A stretch of DNA of 64,000 bases, taken from NCBI GenBank assembly GCA_030844895.1, contig CM061226.1:118468574-118532573 (forward strand), given 5' to 3'. Positions within the stretch are counted from its first letter, which is position 1. Each line of letters begins with the position of its first letter. The DNA is from Ambrosia x helenae. Taxonomy: Eukaryota > Streptophyta > Magnoliopsida > Asterales > Asteraceae. The position numbers were made by a program, and so were the translations under genes. Below the pieces are notes generated by a model. It was not told the origin of the DNA. It saw nothing but the letters and a program-made list of their open reading frames with translations, and made no database searches. Positions 54,026 through 64,000 of the stretch are shown here, piece by piece.

Positions 54026-54131
54026 TATAATATTGAGATCTGTTCGCAACATCAACATTGGGGGTTTTCATTCGATTGTGCCTAGAACTCAAATGAAAGG
54101 GTGAATGACTAAGAGTAAGTGGGCCTTTCAT

Positions 54132-54162
54132 TTACAATTACAATTACAATTACAATTACAAT
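54132..54162. repeat. (ACAATT)n microsatellite
   Basis: Five units of ACAATT. Confidence 0.9.
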
Positions 54163-54222
54163 TTTGTTGCTGATTGTGATGGCTATGGTGGGTGGTCTCA
54201 TGGCGACGGGGTGGGGTGTGGT

Positions 54223-54421
54223 CAGTGGCGAAGCTTGATCCGAAGTCACCGGGGGGTCGGAAGTCACTAGTTTCGGGGGGTCAAAAACCAGTTTCGGGGG
54301 GTCGAAACCCTATATTTACAAAATTTTCTATACGAATACTATATAATCGGAACTTCTGCACGAAAATTTCGGGGGGGGGGGGTCGGCCGCCCCCTCCCGC
54401 CCCAACTAAGCCTCGCCACCG
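54223..54421. mobile_element. hAT MITE, 199 bp (family with 36703-36911)
   Basis: Starts CAGTGGCGAAGCTTG and ends CTCGCCACCG (terminal CACTG changed to CACCG). Perfect 8-bp target duplication GGTGTGGT at 54215-54222 and 54422-54429. Inverse orientation to the other copy. Confidence 0.85.
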
Positions 54422-54429
54422 GGTGTGGT

Positions 54430-55231
54430 GACGGTGGTTTAAAGGTATGGGTTTTGATCGTAGCTTCAAAAAGAATGGTTGTGGTGGTCGGAGTAGGTGG
54501 TGTGGTGGTGGCCAAAGCAGGTGGTGTGGCAGGAGTGGTGGTGGTTGTTGTGTGTGACAATAGTGGTTTGGTTGTGACGTGGTGGTTGTGACAATAGTGG
54601 TTTGGTGGTGTTGGGTTGATGTAGTGTGGTGGTGTGTTGATAATGGCATGGTGATAGTAGTGTGTGGTTTGAAGAGAGATGCATAACTTGGAGACGGGGG
54701 GGGGGGGGGGGGGAGGAGTTAGAGGAGTTGTTTTTTATTAAAGGTTAAACAAATAATAATAAATCTAAAATCATTAAAGTATACAAAATGTCCAACATGC
54801 CCTTGGTTTCCTAGGTAAAATGTCTAAAAAAACCCTCCAATTTAACGACAATATTTAACTGAGTTAGTGTCAGAGACGATTTTGACAAAAAAACTTAAAC
54901 CTAAAGGATCTAGATGTAAAAAAAAACTAGTTTGGACTAATGTGGCAAAACTAGCCAAACCTTAGGGGCAATTATGGTCATTAACTCTTTTTATATTTAT
55001 AACTTTATATTTTTTTTCTTAAACTTGCCAAGTTATATCAAAATAGAAGGTAGACGGGCAACAAGATGCGCCGCCATCCATTTCTGAAATGCGAGCTCTA
55101 GTCTACCAAATACAAACTCTTATCCCCTGGAGATGAACTATTGTTGTGGATAACTCGTTAGACCTTGGTCAAGAAACGAATAACTTCTTGTGCTAGGGAG
55201 CCAAAGATATCAAAGGTCAAGTAATTTACTC
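54430..55231. other. Intergenic with GTGGTGGT low-complexity and poly(G)
   Basis: 54480-54670 is GTGGTG-rich and a run of about 19 G lies near 54695. The remainder is AT-rich. Open frames on the minus strand are compositional. Confidence 0.6.
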
Positions 55232-55239
55232 GTTTTATT

Positions 55240-55687
55240 TAGGGATGTAAATGACATGTAGCGACTCGAGAGCTACTCGTGATTGACTCGGTAAAAATCT
55301 CAAACGAGCCAAGCCTTAATGAGCACAAGCTTGAGTTAGAGCCTGAAATATGATTTGTTTAGTTATCGAGCTCAAGCTCGAACCTTACATACAAAGCTCG
55401 TTTAGACTTGCAAGCCTAAACGAGCCCTAACAAATGTTATATTATTTATTTATGTATTTGATTTTGTCCTCGGGACATATTCAATTTTAATTAATAATAT
55501 CGGTCCTCCGAACTTTTAGGTCGTTTAAAATTATATTTAAATGACCTCGAGTCAAGCCGAGTCAAACTCGATTCCTTAGGTTTTACTTTCAAGCAGAGCT
55601 CGAGCTCAGAAAAGTAGGCTCGAACTGAGCCAAGCTCGAGCATAGTCAAGCTCAGACTTGACTCAGCTCGGCTCATTTACACCCCTA
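55240..55687. mobile_element. hAT non-autonomous element rich in GAGCTCGAGC, 448 bp
   Basis: Ends TAGGGATGTAAATGACATG and, inverted, TAGGGGTGTAAATGAGCCG. 8-bp flanks GTTTTATT and GTTTTATC (one mismatch). Same family as 37299-37828. Confidence 0.82.
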
Positions 55688-55739
55688 GTTTTATCAAAAA
55701 AAAAAAAAAAAAGAGAGAGAGAGAGAGAGGCATTGAATA

Positions 55740-56225
55740 GAGGTGATAAAAAAACCGGTTTGGGAACCGAACTGGTTTTCTACAAGAACCGGCGATTATA
55801 GGATCGGTTCCCTATTTTTACGAGAAAAACCGAACCGAACAGGTTTTAACTCAAACCGGTTCCAAAAAACCGGTTTGGAACCGGTATGAAAGACCGGTAT
55901 TTTTTTAAAAAAAAACTAAATTTTATATTAAAAAATATATATATAATAAAATTATACAAAAAGTTTTCACACATACAAATATAACGATACACCTTAAAAA
56001 AAAATTAGAAGAATCAATAAAAGTTGAACTTTATATAAAATAAAATAAAATTTTGTGTTGCCTTTAAAAAAAAGTGTGCACAAGAATCAGTTCATGAACT
56101 GAAACCGGTCTTACGAACCGATAAAACCGCTTCAAAACCAAACCAGTTTAAAATTGAAACCGGTTTAACCAGAAATTGGTACGGTACCGTAGCGAACCGG
56201 TTTGAGAACAGGTTTGAGAAAAAAT
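55740..56225. repeat. AACCGGTTT-rich repeat element
   Basis: Dense AACCGGTTT and GAACCGG motifs at both sides of an AT-rich centre, a layout like the other hAT-type elements here. I cannot identify TIRs or a target duplication. Confidence 0.5.
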
Positions 56226-56458
56226 AAGGGTGTTTTCGAATGTCAACATTGAGAGGTAGAGGTTCCTGTCGTGTCAAGTAGCCAAGGGAGGAGAGAATAG
56301 AGAGTAGTCATTTGTTAATACGTACTTGAAAAAGGGGCAGAAGTGACATTTCACACCAACCATGATAAAAATCACCAATAAAGTGGAAAAAAATGAAGAA
56401 AATAATGCGTTGTAGGGCAGGTATAAGATTAGACAGCTTTGTAGAGTCCCCATAACAC

Positions 56459-56700
56459 ACTCTCTCTCTCTCTCATTCTCCTTCTCTCTCACACACTACA
56501 CACACACATTCACGTATGGAGATGAATCAGTGGTACAAGTTTTGCTTTTTGGTTGAGAGATGAACACGATACCTCCCTTCCTTTTGATCTATCTATCTCC
56601 TTCCATTCCTTGTTTTTCTATATTTGCATTAATTCTCTTTGCTTATATTATTATTTAAACAACCTTCATACTTCATCAGGTTTGAATCTTTATTTATTTT
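56459..56700 (+). promoter_or_regulatory. Probable 5' UTR exon with CT repeat and short uORF
   Basis: (CT)n at 56460-56474 and (CA)n near 56492-56508 precede ATG at 56516, which opens a 15-codon uORF (MEMNQWYKFCFLVER, stop 56561-56563). A candidate donor CATCAG|GTTTG is near 56680. Assigned to the gene starting at 57763 by position only. Confidence 0.4.
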
Positions 56701-57762
56701 ATGTCCTTTAATTCTTTGTTTGTTTGTTACCATCTCAATTAATTACTCTTTCATGGGTTTGTTTTCTTTCTTCTCAATATTGCATCTTTATGCTTCTTGA
56801 AACTTATTAAGTTTTAACTTTAATAAGGTTTTGGGTTCATGATTTTATGATCTTTTTTATGGTTTTTGAGTTTTTTTAATTTATTTTTTCATCAAGTGAT
56901 TTGTGTACTATTTCAATCATAAACTCACTGTTCTTTAACTCTTTTTATTGATATTATTATACTGTCTTGTGTCTTATTCTACCGTTCACTAACATGACTC
57001 ATAAGATTAAACAATCTGCCTTTATATCCTTCCTCATCACACCCAATTGATCAAATCATTTTCTTAAATCATGATTTTATAAAAATTCACAAGCTAAGCA
57101 TGTTTGTTGTATAATATTATTCTTGAATAAAGTCCCTATCTTGATTCTTGATCACACTCACCCCACCCCCAAATCTTGATATAAAGTCATCAAATTTGTT
57201 TGTTTTGTTTTGGGATGATGTGAATGCTAATGGGTATTAGTTATAAAGTTTTATTTTTTAGATTTAGAGGGTTAATTTATCTGCTTAAAAACCGGAAGAC
57301 TCACATAAAATAACAGTTTTTGAAGATGAGATTTTTTTTTTTTTTTTTTTTTTCATTTTAAAGTTTGAGTCTTTCATTTATGGATTAAATTATGGATCTT
57401 TCCCAACTATTATTGTTCTTTTCTTGTTCAATCAGACTTGCATAAATAAATAAAAACAAAATTTTTTTCTTGCTTCAAGATCACATAAAATAGGGTCTTT
57501 TATTATTATATATCTAGAAGGTCTAGAATCTACTACTAGTACTTTTGTTAGTCAAAACACACACCTATCTCTAATCTCTATCATGTTGTTTTTCACATGT
57601 TGTGCAGCCTATACATGATGACAAAACTGGTTTGTATAACTTGGAGCTATCTGTTAATCAGGTAATTTGGATGCTTAATTTGAAGTTATTTAGAGATAGA
57701 GAGAGGAGAGTTCTTGTGACTGTTTTAGACAGTACAAGAAGACAGAAGATAAACTGTAGCAG

Positions 57763-60700
57763 ATGATATCCATTGATGAACAACCATTACCAGATCCTTC
57801 ATCATCTTATAATCAAAAACTTCAACAACAACAACAAGTTTCTCATGAAGCTTTTGCTTCTGTTTCTGACATAGATCTGCTAAAGACTAGTACTGATGAG
57901 AATCTTGAGGATACTAACAACTTATTTCCCAATTTCTCAATAAGGTAAAGAACATATTTTGTATTGGACGTAAATATTTATTATAAGCTAGATATGTTAA
58001 CCGGTTCAATACATACACCGGTCAAGGATACAACCGGGTCATTCAAGACACAACGTTTCGCTCACACCGGTTCACTCAAGACGCATCATTTCATTTCTGT
58101 ATATATAGTTCTCATTTGTCATAATTAGCGGTTATCAAGTTTTCTGTATCAAAAACCAAAACAGCAAAACTCTTTGTAATCTTACGGTTATCAATCAATA
58201 CAATACAATCATTATCAGTTTGTTCTTGCGTTTATCTTTTGTAAATCGCCAACAAATCTGGTATCAGAGCCACGAAGACAAGGAATCATTCGAATATATT
58301 CATCAAAGTTATCATCGGGTACTATCAAAACAGAGGAACGTTCTGAAAGATTCAAAAGATTAAAAACTCGACAAAACAGTGAAAGGATTTACGCGTGTTA
58401 TCATAACAAAGATCTCTTATCGAATCACGAATCATACAGTCTGTAAATTCCTTGATCTCTTTATCTAATTTGTTGATTATTTGCCTCTTCAAAACAGAGT
58501 ATCACAAATTCCGATTACTACCCGATATTGTTTATAATTATATATACAAGAATCCCGTACTATTAGTCCATAAGAATTAAGATATAGATTAGACAACACA
58601 TACTAAGGATTATCTTGTTTATCTTCAAATTCTGTGTTCTTTGGATTTGCGCGGGAATTTTTTTTTGAAAAGAAAGGAAACCGTATATACGGTGTTTGGT
58701 TATCAAAAAAAAAAAAATATAAGAAAGTTGACCGTTCAAAGTCAACCAAAAGAAATCCATCCAAGAGCGATCGTTAAAATCGTTTTTTTTTGAGTTGTCA
58801 AATTTTTTTCCCACAAACAAACAAACACGTTTGTTTTTGAAGAAAAGGAGTCATGACAACACAAGGAGGGGTACAAACCCAAATTCCAAAATTATTAGGA
58901 CAAAATTATTATCATTGGCACATTCAAATGAAAGTGCTATTAGAGTCCCAAGATTTGTGGAATGTAGTAGAGGATGGTGTCAGAGAACTACCAAACGATG
59001 CTAGTGATGCCTTACGAAAGGAACATAAGGAACAAAATAAAAGGGATAAGAAGGCACTTCACTATTTATTTCAAGCATCAACGGATACAATATTTGAAAG
59101 GATTGCAAATGCAAAATCCTCTAAGGAAGCATGGGAAATATTACACAAATCATATCATGGAGAGCGTCGCGTAAAGACAGTAAAGTTACAAACCCTTAGA
59201 TGCGAATTTGACATCCTAAGAATGTCAGAAACAGAAACAATAGAAGGATACTTTGATAGGGTTACAACAATAGTTAACCAATTAAGAATGAATGAAGAAG
59301 ATATAAGCGATAAGCGAGTAGTTGAGAAAATATTACGAAGTATGACCAGAAAATATGAGTCAGTGGTAGTAGCTGTAGAAGAGTCCAAAGATTTGGAGGT
59401 ATTATCAATTGAAGAACTTATGGGAATATTACAATCCCATGAATTAAGACTTAAGCAATATGACACACAAGTCATCGATCAAGCATTCCAAGTACAAGAC
59501 GGGACTCAAGTAAGAAATAAAGGAGGGAATAGATATAGTAACAGCTACAGAGGAAGAGGAAGAGGAAGAGGAGGCAGAACAGGGCGATACGGACCCATTG
59601 TATGTTATAATTGCCAAGGATTAGGTCATATAGCTAGAAATTGTCCAAATAAGGAAGAGAGTGAGAAAGAAGAATCCGCAATGGTGTGTAAAGAAGAAAA
59701 TAAATCAGAACGAGATACCATGTTCATGATATTCAACATGGAAGAAAATAAGGATAAAAACTGTTGGTACCTAGACAGCGGATGTAGTAATCATATGACA
59801 GGAAATAAGAACATATTCATCACATTTAATGATAAAGATAGACGAGAAGTTAGAACAGGTGATGATAAGAGACTACAAGTATTGGGAAGTGGGGAAGTAT
59901 GCATAAGAGTAAATGATAAGGTAAACAAAATACCAAATGTATTTTATGTGGAAGGATTAAGGCACAATTTACTGAGTGTGGGACAACTACTGCAAAAGGG
60001 ATATGATGTGTTTTTTGGTAAAGGAATGTGCACCATAAAAAATCATGAGGGAAAGACAATTACAGAAACACCTATGACTCAAAACAAGATGTTTCCTTTA
60101 TACCCAAATCAAGACTTGCCAAAAGTACTATACACATCCACAAAGACCGGTTCAGACTTATGGCATCAAAGATATGGTCACATTAACTATGAAACGTTAA
60201 TTGAAATGGAACACAAACATGCAGTGAAAGGGTTACCTAAGATATATAAGACAGAAAACGTATGTGAAGGATGCGCTCTAGGAAAACATGCAAGAAAACC
60301 ATTTAGCAAACAAGCAAAATGGAGAGCAGAAAGTCCACTACAACTTGTTCACTCAGACATATGTGGACCAATGAGAACAAAGACAATAGGAGGATGCAGA
60401 TACTTCATTACTTTCATAGATGATTTCACAAGAAAAACCTGGGTATACTTCCTCAAAGAAAAATCACAAGCACTACATTTCTTCAAAATATTTAAAGCCT
60501 TAGCAGAAAATCAGTCAGACAAAAGAATAAAATATCTTAGGACTGACAGAGGTGGAGAATATTGTGGAAATACTTTCCAAGAATTCTTACAAGAACATGG
60601 AATACATCATCAACTGACCACAAGTTATACACCACAACAAAATGGAGTTGCAGAACGTAAAAATAGAACCTTAATGGAATTAAGTAGGAGCATGTTGAAG

Positions 60701-63700
60701 ACAAAGAAACTCCCGAATGAATATTGGGGAGAAGCAGTAAGTTGCACAACATATCTCCTAAATCGAACAACTTCTAAGAGTATCAGTGATAAAACTCCAG
60801 AAGAAGCTTGGACTGGAATCAAACCTGATGTATCAAATCTACGAATATTTGGTTGTCTTGCTTATGCACATGTTCCAGAACAAAAACGGGGTAAACTTGA
60901 TGATAAAACAGAAAGAGCCATCTTTGTTGGATATAGTGAGAATAGTAAAGCTTATAAGTTATACAATCCAACTACAAGAAAAACTATAGTTAGCCGAGAT
61001 GTTATATTTGATGAAGACAAAACTTGGAAAGAAATAGAAGATGAAGATATTGTGATTCAAGATGAAAACACGGAAAACAATGAGAACAATACACATGATC
61101 AGACATCAAGAAATGAAGAATACTCACCCATACACAATGCATCTGAAAATGAAAGACAGGAAGAGCAAGAAATCGAAATTGAGGATGAAAATCTAGATGC
61201 CACAACATCCAGTCAAAGTCCACCTTTAAAAATACGTTCAATGGCAGATATTCTTAGTAGAACCCAACCATTAAGTAGTCCAGAAGTACGGGATTTATAT
61301 CAGAGACATCATGAAGCTGCAAACTTTGCACTTTACACTGATTCAGATCCAATTGATTATGATGAAGCTAGTAAGGACGAAAAATGGAAGGAAGCAATGA
61401 AGAGGGAAATAGAATCTATACAAAAGAATGAAACCTGGGAGTTGGTGGATTTACCAAAAGATCAAAAACCTATAGGAGTAAAATGGATATACAAGACCAA
61501 ATATGATGAACATGGAAACATAGACAAACACAAAGCTCGTCTAGTGGTCAAGGGCTACAAACAAAAATATGGGATAGATTATCAGGAAGTATTTGCACCA
61601 GTAATCCGTTTTGAGACTGTAAGACTAGTTCTTGCCTTAGCAGCTCAATATAAATGGTATCTACACCAAATGGATGTGAAAACTGCATTCTTGAATGGAG
61701 AACTAAAAGAAAAAGTATTTATAGAACAGCCTCTGGGATTTATAGAAAAGGGAAATGAAAATAAGGTATGTCTTCTTAAGAAAGCACTGTATGGATTGAA
61801 GCAAGCTCCACGAGCATGGTATAGTAGAATCAATCAATATTTTGAACAAAATAGCTTCAAAAGATGCACATTTGAACATACCTTGTTTTTAAAGAAGACA
61901 AAGACCTCCAGACTAGTGGTGTGTTTATACGTAGATGATTTAATCATAGCTAGTGACTGCATGGAAGAAATAACCTCATTTAAAGAATCCATGAAAAGGG
62001 AGTTTGAAATGACAGACATGGGAAAGCTACACTATTTCTTAGGAATGGAAGTTACCTATGATCAAGAAGCAATAAAGATTTCTCAAACTAAGTATGCTAA
62101 AGACATACTTGAAAGATTTCGTATGGCAGATAGCATTAGAGTCTCAACTCCAATGGAATATGGATTGAAGTTGATCAAGAATAGCAATGAAGAGAATATT
62201 GACCCAAGCTTATATCGAAGTTTAGTTGGAAGCCTTATGTATCTAACAAATACAAGACCTGATATAATGTTTGCAGTCAGCAAGATCAGCAGATTCATGG
62301 ATCAACCAAAGAAGTCACATTGGGAAGCAGGAAAACATATATTGAGATATATAAAAGGCACTTCAGAATATGGAATCGTATACAACAAAAACTCATTTGA
62401 ATTGAAGGGCTTTAGTGATAGTGACTATGCAGGAAATATAGATGATAGCAAAAGCACATCAGGATATATATTCAATATAGGATCAGGAGCAATTTCATGG
62501 CAATCAAAGAAACAAAAGGTGGTAGCATTATCATCAACAGAAGCAGAATATATTGCTTTATCTCTCACTGGATGTCAAGCTCTATGGCTCAAAGGGATCT
62601 TAAAAGATTTAGAGATTGACACAAAAAAAACAATTACTTTATATTGTGATAATAAATCTACCATCAATCTCACAAAGGATCCAGTCTATCATGGGAAAAG
62701 CAAACATATTAGGATCAAATATCACTTCATAAGAGACATAATCAAGACTGAAGACGTGGAGATCAAATACTGCAACACAAAAGATCAAATAGCGGATATC
62801 TTCACCAAGGCACTACAACCGAAGGACTTCACAAGACTACGAACCATGCTACATGTACTACCAATCTAGCTTAAGGGAGGGTATTGGACGTAAATATTTA
62901 TTATAAGCTAGATATGTTAACCGGTTCAATACATACACCGGTCAAGGATACAACCGGGTCATTCAAGACACAACGTTTCGCTCACACCGGTTCACTCAAG
63001 ACGCATCATTTCATTTCTGTATATATAGTTCTCATTTGTCATAATTAGCGGTTATCAAGTTTTCTGTATCAAAAACCAAAACAGCAAAACTCTTTGTAAT
63101 CTTACGGTTATCAATCAATACAATACAATCATTATCAGTTTGTTCTTGCGTTTATCTTTTGTAAATCGCCAACATTTTGATTATATTTTGTTTAATATAT
63201 AATTCTTTCATGGCTCTAGTCTATCTCAATACATCTTTTTACTGTATCAAATCTTTGTTACTTGGTGATTTGTGTGATTCAGGCTTTTTTTGACCAGTAG
63301 CACAGATTTCTTATTAAAAAAATATTGATTTTATTCCAATCAAGATTGGATTTTTATTTTTAGTTTGACAATTTTGCCCAAATTATTATCTTTAATGTCA
63401 TCCTTGCCCTCCTCAAGTTATAGGGTCAGTATATTTTTGGATCATCTACCTTTATAGACATGATTTTATGTCCTACCATGGTAAACTAATTTATTCTGGG
63501 ATTCATCTTTTTTTTCTCTTAAATTTGTGATGGTTTTTGCTTGTTGTAGCCTGCATATGATATAGGAGTTCATTTGTTTATTTAGAATGGTTTAATCTTG
63601 ACATGTATAGTTGGATTATGGTTGATGTATATGGTTAATTATGTTGTTTAAAACCCTGCAGAGATTATGTTTTTGAGTCAAGAAACAAGGATATAGCGCG

Positions 63701-64000
63701 TAATTGGCCGTTTTCCGATAAAAGTTTGCAACTTTGCTTGAATTATGGTGTGAAAAACCTGTTGCCACCTTTTCAGTCTCTTGATTCAGTGAGGAATTAT
63801 TCATCTGTTAGCGTATGCGCCGTTGAAAATCGTTCGCCTAATCACGAAACCATAAGAAGTTTTGATGGTAAAAGAAATGATGAATCTCCATGTCATCTTG
63901 AAGAAGACTTAGATCACACAAAGTCAAATAGTCAACCCACAATTAAGAAGTTCAAGTTGGTTATGAAACTGAATTTGGGTGTAGAATCGACTGAAGAGAC
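57763..64000 (+). CDS. Conserved plant protein of unknown function, partial, Copia-C in intron
   Basis: Exon A 57763-57944 (MISIDEQPLPDPSSSYNQKL, ending NLFPNFSIR) and exon B 63662 to beyond the window (RDYVFESRNKDIARNWPFS, then KSLQLCLNYGVKNLLPPFQ). They join in phase across AG|GT and TGCAG|A. The RDYVF...WPFS...LPPFQSLDSVR block looks like a conserved plant-specific segment that I cannot name. It is followed by a hydrophilic, Ser/Asn-rich stretch and KKFKLVMKLNLG at the edge. Exon A is Gln- and Ser-rich. The intron (57945-63661) is 5.7 kb, of which 5.2 kb is Copia-C; without it the intron would be about 0.5 kb. Start chosen as the first ATG of the open frame after an apparent UTR with several in-frame stops. 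Confidence 0.75.
57962..58254 (+). repeat. Copia-C 5' LTR
   Basis: Begins TATTGGACG and ends CGCCAACA. A TATA-like TATATATAG lies at about 58100-58108, and CCGGT-containing repeats (ACACCGGTC, CACCGGTTC) lie upstream of it and may be regulatory (inference). Confidence 0.95.
58259..58270 (+). other. Copia-C primer binding site
   Basis: TGGTATCAGAGC, 4 nt after the LTR, complementary to initiator tRNA-Met. Confidence 0.95.
58271..58852 (+). other. Copia-C untranslated leader
   Basis: About 0.6 kb between PBS and the gag-pol start, AT-rich, no coding motif. Confidence 0.7.
58853..62869 (+). CDS. Copia-C Gag-Pol polyprotein (1338 aa), intact
   Basis: Single frame. Gag UBN2-type domain residues 1-210 (YHWHIQMKVLLES, AWEILHKSYHG); Arg/Gly-rich linker; zinc knuckle CYNCQGLGHIARNC near 251; protease WYLDSGCSNHMTG near 305; GAG-pre-integrase DLWHQRYGHINYETL; integrase with HSDICGPM (about 499), TDRGGEYCG (about 563) and QQNGVAERKNRT (about 597), supplying the DDE residues; RT from WELVDLPKDQKPIGVKW, with YVDDLIIAS near 1027; RNase H with GFSDSDYAG and LSSTEAEYIAL; end DIFTKALQPKDF. 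Every catalytic motif I check is present and there is no stop or frameshift. Full length for a Copia polyprotein (about 1300-1450 aa). Stop TAG at 62867-62869. Confidence 0.96.
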   Translation: MTTQGGVQTQIPKLLGQNYYHWHIQMKVLLESQDLWNVVEDGVRELPNDASDALRKEHKEQNKRDKKALHYLFQASTDTIFERIANAKSSKEAWEILHKSYHGERRVKTVKLQTLRCEFDILRMSETETIEGYFDRVTTIVNQLRMNEEDISDKRVVEKILRSMTRKYESVVVAVEESKDLEVLSIEELMGILQSHELRLKQYDTQVIDQAFQVQDGTQVRNKGGNRYSNSYRGRGRGRGGRTGRYGPIVCYNCQGLGHIARNCPNKEESEKEESAMVCKEENKSERDTMFMIFNMEENKDKNCWYLDSGCSNHMTGNKNIFITFNDKDRREVRTGDDKRLQVLGSGEVCIRVNDKVNKIPNVFYVEGLRHNLLSVGQLLQKGYDVFFGKGMCTIKNHEGKTITETPMTQNKMFPLYPNQDLPKVLYTSTKTGSDLWHQRYGHINYETLIEMEHKHAVKGLPKIYKTENVCEGCALGKHARKPFSKQAKWRAESPLQLVHSDICGPMRTKTIGGCRYFITFIDDFTRKTWVYFLKEKSQALHFFKIFKALAENQSDKRIKYLRTDRGGEYCGNTFQEFLQEHGIHHQLTTSYTPQQNGVAERKNRTLMELSRSMLKTKKLPNEYWGEAVSCTTYLLNRTTSKSISDKTPEEAWTGIKPDVSNLRIFGCLAYAHVPEQKRGKLDDKTERAIFVGYSENSKAYKLYNPTTRKTIVSRDVIFDEDKTWKEIEDEDIVIQDENTENNENNTHDQTSRNEEYSPIHNASENERQEEQEIEIEDENLDATTSSQSPPLKIRSMADILSRTQPLSSPEVRDLYQRHHEAANFALYTDSDPIDYDEASKDEKWKEAMKREIESIQKNETWELVDLPKDQKPIGVKWIYKTKYDEHGNIDKHKARLVVKGYKQKYGIDYQEVFAPVIRFETVRLVLALAAQYKWYLHQMDVKTAFLNGELKEKVFIEQPLGFIEKGNENKVCLLKKALYGLKQAPRAWYSRINQYFEQNSFKRCTFEHTLFLKKTKTSRLVVCLYVDDLIIASDCMEEITSFKESMKREFEMTDMGKLHYFLGMEVTYDQEAIKISQTKYAKDILERFRMADSIRVSTPMEYGLKLIKNSNEENIDPSLYRSLVGSLMYLTNTRPDIMFAVSKISRFMDQPKKSHWEAGKHILRYIKGTSEYGIVYNKNSFELKGFSDSDYAGNIDDSKSTSGYIFNIGSGAISWQSKKQKVVALSSTEAEYIALSLTGCQALWLKGILKDLEIDTKKTITLYCDNKSTINLTKDPVYHGKSKHIRIKYHFIRDIIKTEDVEIKYCNTKDQIADIFTKALQPKDFTRLRTMLHVLPI
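62870..62881 (+). other. Copia-C polypurine tract
   Basis: CTTAAGGGAGGG directly before the 3' LTR. Confidence 0.9.
62882..63174 (+). repeat. Copia-C 3' LTR
   Basis: Reads the same as the 5' LTR across all 293 bp, followed by the second TTTTG. Confidence 0.95.
63180..63661 (+). other. Remaining host intron
   Basis: AT-rich intron ending CCCTGCAG. Nothing else is recognised. Confidence 0.7.

Larger units (their letters stand above)
57962..63174 (+). mobile_element. Copia-C: intact, recent Ty1/Copia retrotransposon, 5.2 kb
   Basis: Two 293-bp LTRs (57962-58254 and 62882-63174) that I read as identical base for base. Perfect 5-bp target duplication TTTTG (57957-57961, 63175-63179). PBS, uninterrupted gag-pol and PPT are in place. 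LTR termini are TA...CA, not TG...CA. It is inserted in the sense orientation in an intron of the host gene. Confidence 0.96.

Noticed and set aside
54281..54684. His/Thr/Pro-rich minus-strand frames
   Set aside because: Created by the GTGGTG low-complexity DNA and the hAT MITE.

Overview
The window looks like plant nuclear DNA from a repeat-rich eudicot. Spliced GT-AG genes, Ty1/Copia elements primed by initiator tRNA-Met, plant-type Helitrons, hAT, Harbinger and Mutator MITEs, an RTE LINE and a Mutator-like element (MULE) carrying FAR1, transposase and OTU domains all point this way. The Copia third-ORF type and the MULE proteins resemble what is common in Asteraceae genomes, so I favour that family, as inference only.

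Three host genes are visible. At the left, on the minus strand, lie six exons of a group-D (TDY) MAP kinase, cut by a 100-N scaffold gap and carrying several 1-2 bp indels. In the middle, on the plus strand at 30936-34218, is a complete nine-exon COP9 signalosome subunit 6 gene with no coding lesion. At the right, from 57763 to beyond the window, is a conserved plant gene that I cannot name. Its first coding intron contains a fresh Copia insertion.

The rest is layered mobile DNA. From 2284 to 20004 two minus-strand Copia elements are nested. Copia-A (11.7 kb, Sirevirus-like) has a very long degraded third ORF downstream of pol. Copia-B is older and truncated by Copia-A. From 20005 to 30800 there are a short tandem repeat, a LINE tail, a MITE filled with a GGT minisatellite, Helitrons, Tourist-like MITEs, and two foldback elements sharing one TA microsatellite. 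Downstream of CSN6 (34.2-42.8 kb) are hAT elements nested inside each other, a Copia remnant, an RTE LINE 3' end and a Harbinger transposase relic.

The most notable element is a 7.6-kb MULE at 42836-50467, bounded by an 8-bp target duplication. It encodes a spliced FAR1-MULE transposase that runs on into an OTU cysteine protease, and a second spliced gene resembling plant mobile-element proteins. Three clusters of a roughly 30-bp GC-rich palindrome lie upstream of each gene and at the right end. Several introns look as if they arose by short tandem duplications carrying AG|GT, and one intron segment of about 70 bp is shared between the two genes.

To its right are a 3.4-kb solo LTR, more hAT copies, and Copia-C (57962-63174), which has visually identical LTRs and an uninterrupted 1338-codon gag-pol and is therefore a recent, potentially competent insertion.
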